NCBI GenBank assembly: GCA_947564305.1
Contig: CANOBT010000281.1
Coordinates: 1-5,629, forward strand
Reading direction: 5' to 3'
Length of the DNA: 5,629 nt
Source: an uncultured Lachnospiraceae bacterium
GTDB lineage: Bacteria > Bacillota_A > Clostridia > Lachnospirales > Lachnospiraceae
Shown: in pieces, positions 5,080 through 5,629 of the stretch
How the letters are laid out: every line of letters begins with the position of its first letter
Position numbering within the stretch: position 1 is the stretch's first letter
The notes under the pieces: generated by a model
Databases searched by the model: none
What the model saw: the letters and a program-made list of their open reading frames with translations, nothing else
Told to the model about the DNA's origin: nothing
Program-made: the position numbers and the translations under genes

Positions 5080-5540
5080 GTGAGGTCGAAGTTTATTTTT
5101 TTTAAAGCCCTGCCGATCGTATCTTTACTGACGGGAACGTCAAGCGCTATTTTTGCCTGTTCTTCCAACAGTCGGAGCGTCCAGCGGGAATGGCCTTCCG
5201 GCGCCGGGCTGCACGCGATTTCGATAATGCGGGCTTCTGCGCGTCCGTCAAATTTCCGGCGTGCCTGGTCAGAGTTGACATTGCGGTTGAGTGAAATGAT
5301 GCCTTCAATTCCTTTTTCAGAATAAAGTTTCACTGTATTGGTAACTGTGGCCATACAGACACGGTTTGTTTTAGCGGACTGTTTATGGGTAAGAGTTTTG
5401 CCATGTGCCTCATCCAGATCAATGATAATCTGGCATCTGTTCCGGACTGTTTTTGTTGTTTTCTTTTTACGCATAACGGATTTCAGCATTTTAAGTTCGT
5501 CGTCCGTCAACGATATTTTGTATGTTTTAGGTCTTGCCAT
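5076..5540 (-). CDS. IS630 transposase, N-terminal DNA-binding part (ORF A)
   Basis: This 154-aa product carries the paired helix-turn-helix region of IS630 transposases, which binds the inverted repeats. Residues about 20-70 (VRNRCQIIIDLDEAHGKTLT, then VCMATVTNTVKLYSEKGIEG) form the first motif. Residues about 85-145 (FDGRAEARIIEIACSPAPEG, SRWTLRLLEEQ, VSKDTIGRALKK) form the second, winged part. I chose ATG 5540 (MARPKTYK) because the GGCGGTG just upstream gives normal spacing. The GTG at 5549 would lie inside that ribosome binding site. The frame ends at TGA 5078-5076 after INFDLT, which does not fit the family, whereas the -1 frame from the A8 run reads NKLRPH straight into ORF B. The protein therefore probably continues there by frameshifting. 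An extended -10 promoter precedes it. Confidence 0.9.
   Translation of the reverse strand: MARPKTYKISLTDDELKMLKSVMRKKKTTKTVRNRCQIIIDLDEAHGKTLTHKQSAKTNRVCMATVTNTVKLYSEKGIEGIISLNRNVNSDQARRKFDGRAEARIIEIACSPAPEGHSRWTLRLLEEQAKIALDVPVSKDTIGRALKKINFDLT
5096..5103 (-). other. A8 slippery run at the ORF A/ORF B switch
   Basis: On the minus strand the zero-frame codons are GCT TTA AAA AAA ATA. They contain two canonical -1 heptamers, T_TTA_AAA (5106-5100) and A_AAA_AAA (5103-5097). A -1 slip yields NKLRPH joined to ORF B, which agrees with the family's linker. Ribosomal frameshifting or RNA polymerase slippage on A8 (to A9) would each produce the fusion. A purine-rich GGCAGGG lies just upstream. A simple one-base loss from A9 is the non-programmed alternative. 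Confidence 0.65.
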
Positions 5541-5562
5541 AGGAATCACCGCCGTTTCTTTT

Positions 5563-5571
5563 AGTATATCA
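5563..5571 (-). promoter_or_regulatory. Extended -10 promoter of the transposase
   Basis: On the minus strand TGATATACT (5571-5563) gives an extended -10 box (TG-N-TATACT) about 22 bases before the ATG at 5540. There is no good -35 at 17 bp; a TTGTCA at 5587-5582 is only 13 bp away, so activity would rest mainly on the extended -10. Confidence 0.55.
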
Positions 5572-5577
5572 CAAAAC

Positions 5578-5590
5578 GGCTTGACAAGCC
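5578..5590. repeat. 13-bp perfect palindrome upstream of the transposase -10 box
   Basis: GGCTTG-A-CAAGCC is a perfect 6-bp inverted repeat with a one-base centre, lying about 10 bases upstream of the -10 box in the -35 region. It could be a binding site for the transposase or a host regulator. It partly overlaps a second, looser inverted repeat (AGCCA 5587-5591 and TGGCT 5600-5604). Function is unproven. Confidence 0.45.
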
Positions 5591-5607
5591 AGCAATATTT
5601 GGCTACT

Positions 5608-5629
5608 TATCAACGATACAGTACACTAG
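5608..5629 (-). repeat. Right inverted repeat of the IS630 element with TAG flank
   Basis: The reverse complement begins CTAGTGTACTGTATC and matches the left end apart from one base. The TA at 5627-5628 is the second copy of the target duplication, and the final G at 5629 is the last base of the window. Sequence further right, needed to confirm the interrupted site, is absent. Confidence 0.93.

Larger units (their letters stand above)
4365..5626 (-). mobile_element. IS630-family insertion sequence, complete ends, broken transposase
   Basis: The 1262-bp element is bounded by inverted repeats (4365-4383 and 5608-5626) starting GTGTACTGTATC, with one mismatch in 19 bases. TA lies directly outside each end (4363-4364 and 5627-5628), flanked by C on the left and G on the right. 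Removing the element and one TA restores CTAG, the target preference known for IS630, with TA duplication typical of the IS630-Tc1-mariner group. The length fits the family. The minus strand encodes an N-terminal helix-turn-helix part (5540-5076), a DDE catalytic part (5079-4585) and a displaced C-terminal part (4588-4406), each in a different frame. The first shift may be programmed; the second looks like a damaging deletion. It is orientated towards the array, so its transcript converges on the array transcript. Confidence 0.93.

Noticed and set aside
4519..5325. Plus-strand open frames within the insertion sequence (4519-4758 and 5080-5325)
   Set aside because: They are antisense to the transposase frames, which have clear family motifs.
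1..5629. CRISPR array, tRNA, rRNA or riboswitch
   Set aside because: I found no regularly spaced short repeats, no cloverleaf-like sequence and no known riboswitch core. The only repeats are the 479-bp pair and those of the insertion sequence.

Overview
The window looks like an accessory locus of an AT-rich, low-GC Gram-positive gut-type bacterium, most likely a Lachnospiraceae/Clostridiales member. This rests on purine-rich coding strands, strong GGAGG-type ribosome binding sites, an SMI1/KNR4 (SUKH) gene, an SseB-like gene and an IS630-family element. No species-level marker is present, so the assignment is an inference.

Positions 1-4329 form a compact plus-strand array of small genes, often overlapping by a few bases or separated by short gaps: a partial gene at the left edge with a probably decayed tail (2-294), an unrecognised 170-aa gene (298-810) overlapping a 68-aa gene (807-1013), a 5'-truncated copy of a larger gene (1095-1577), an unrecognised 134-aa gene (1579-1983), a SUKH-fold gene (2072-2542), a Cys-pair protein (2563-2874), an SseB-like protein (2864-3610), and the full-length 237-aa version of the duplicated gene (3616-4329). 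Unrelated small acidic cytoplasmic proteins, a SUKH member and an SseB-like member on one strand are what is typically found downstream of polymorphic toxin genes as immunity-gene arrays. No toxin gene is visible here; it would be expected upstream of base 1.

The clearest structure inside the array is a direct repeat of about 479 bp (1059-1537 and 3811-4289, constant offset 2752). Its first 368 bp are identical, and all seven mismatches fall within a 70-bp stretch near the 3' end. This suggests a recent duplication or gene conversion between paralogues. The left copy lacks the first 65 codons and is joined to an in-frame stretch that may be the remnant of another paralogue.

Positions 4365-5626 are a complete IS630-family insertion sequence on the minus strand, with near-perfect terminal inverted repeats and a TA duplication within an apparent CTAG target. 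Its transposase is split over three reading frames. The first switch lies at an A8 run with canonical -1 slippage heptamers and could be programmed. The second is best explained by a deletion of about 16 bp that removes the segment carrying the third catalytic acidic residue, so this copy is probably unable to move on its own.
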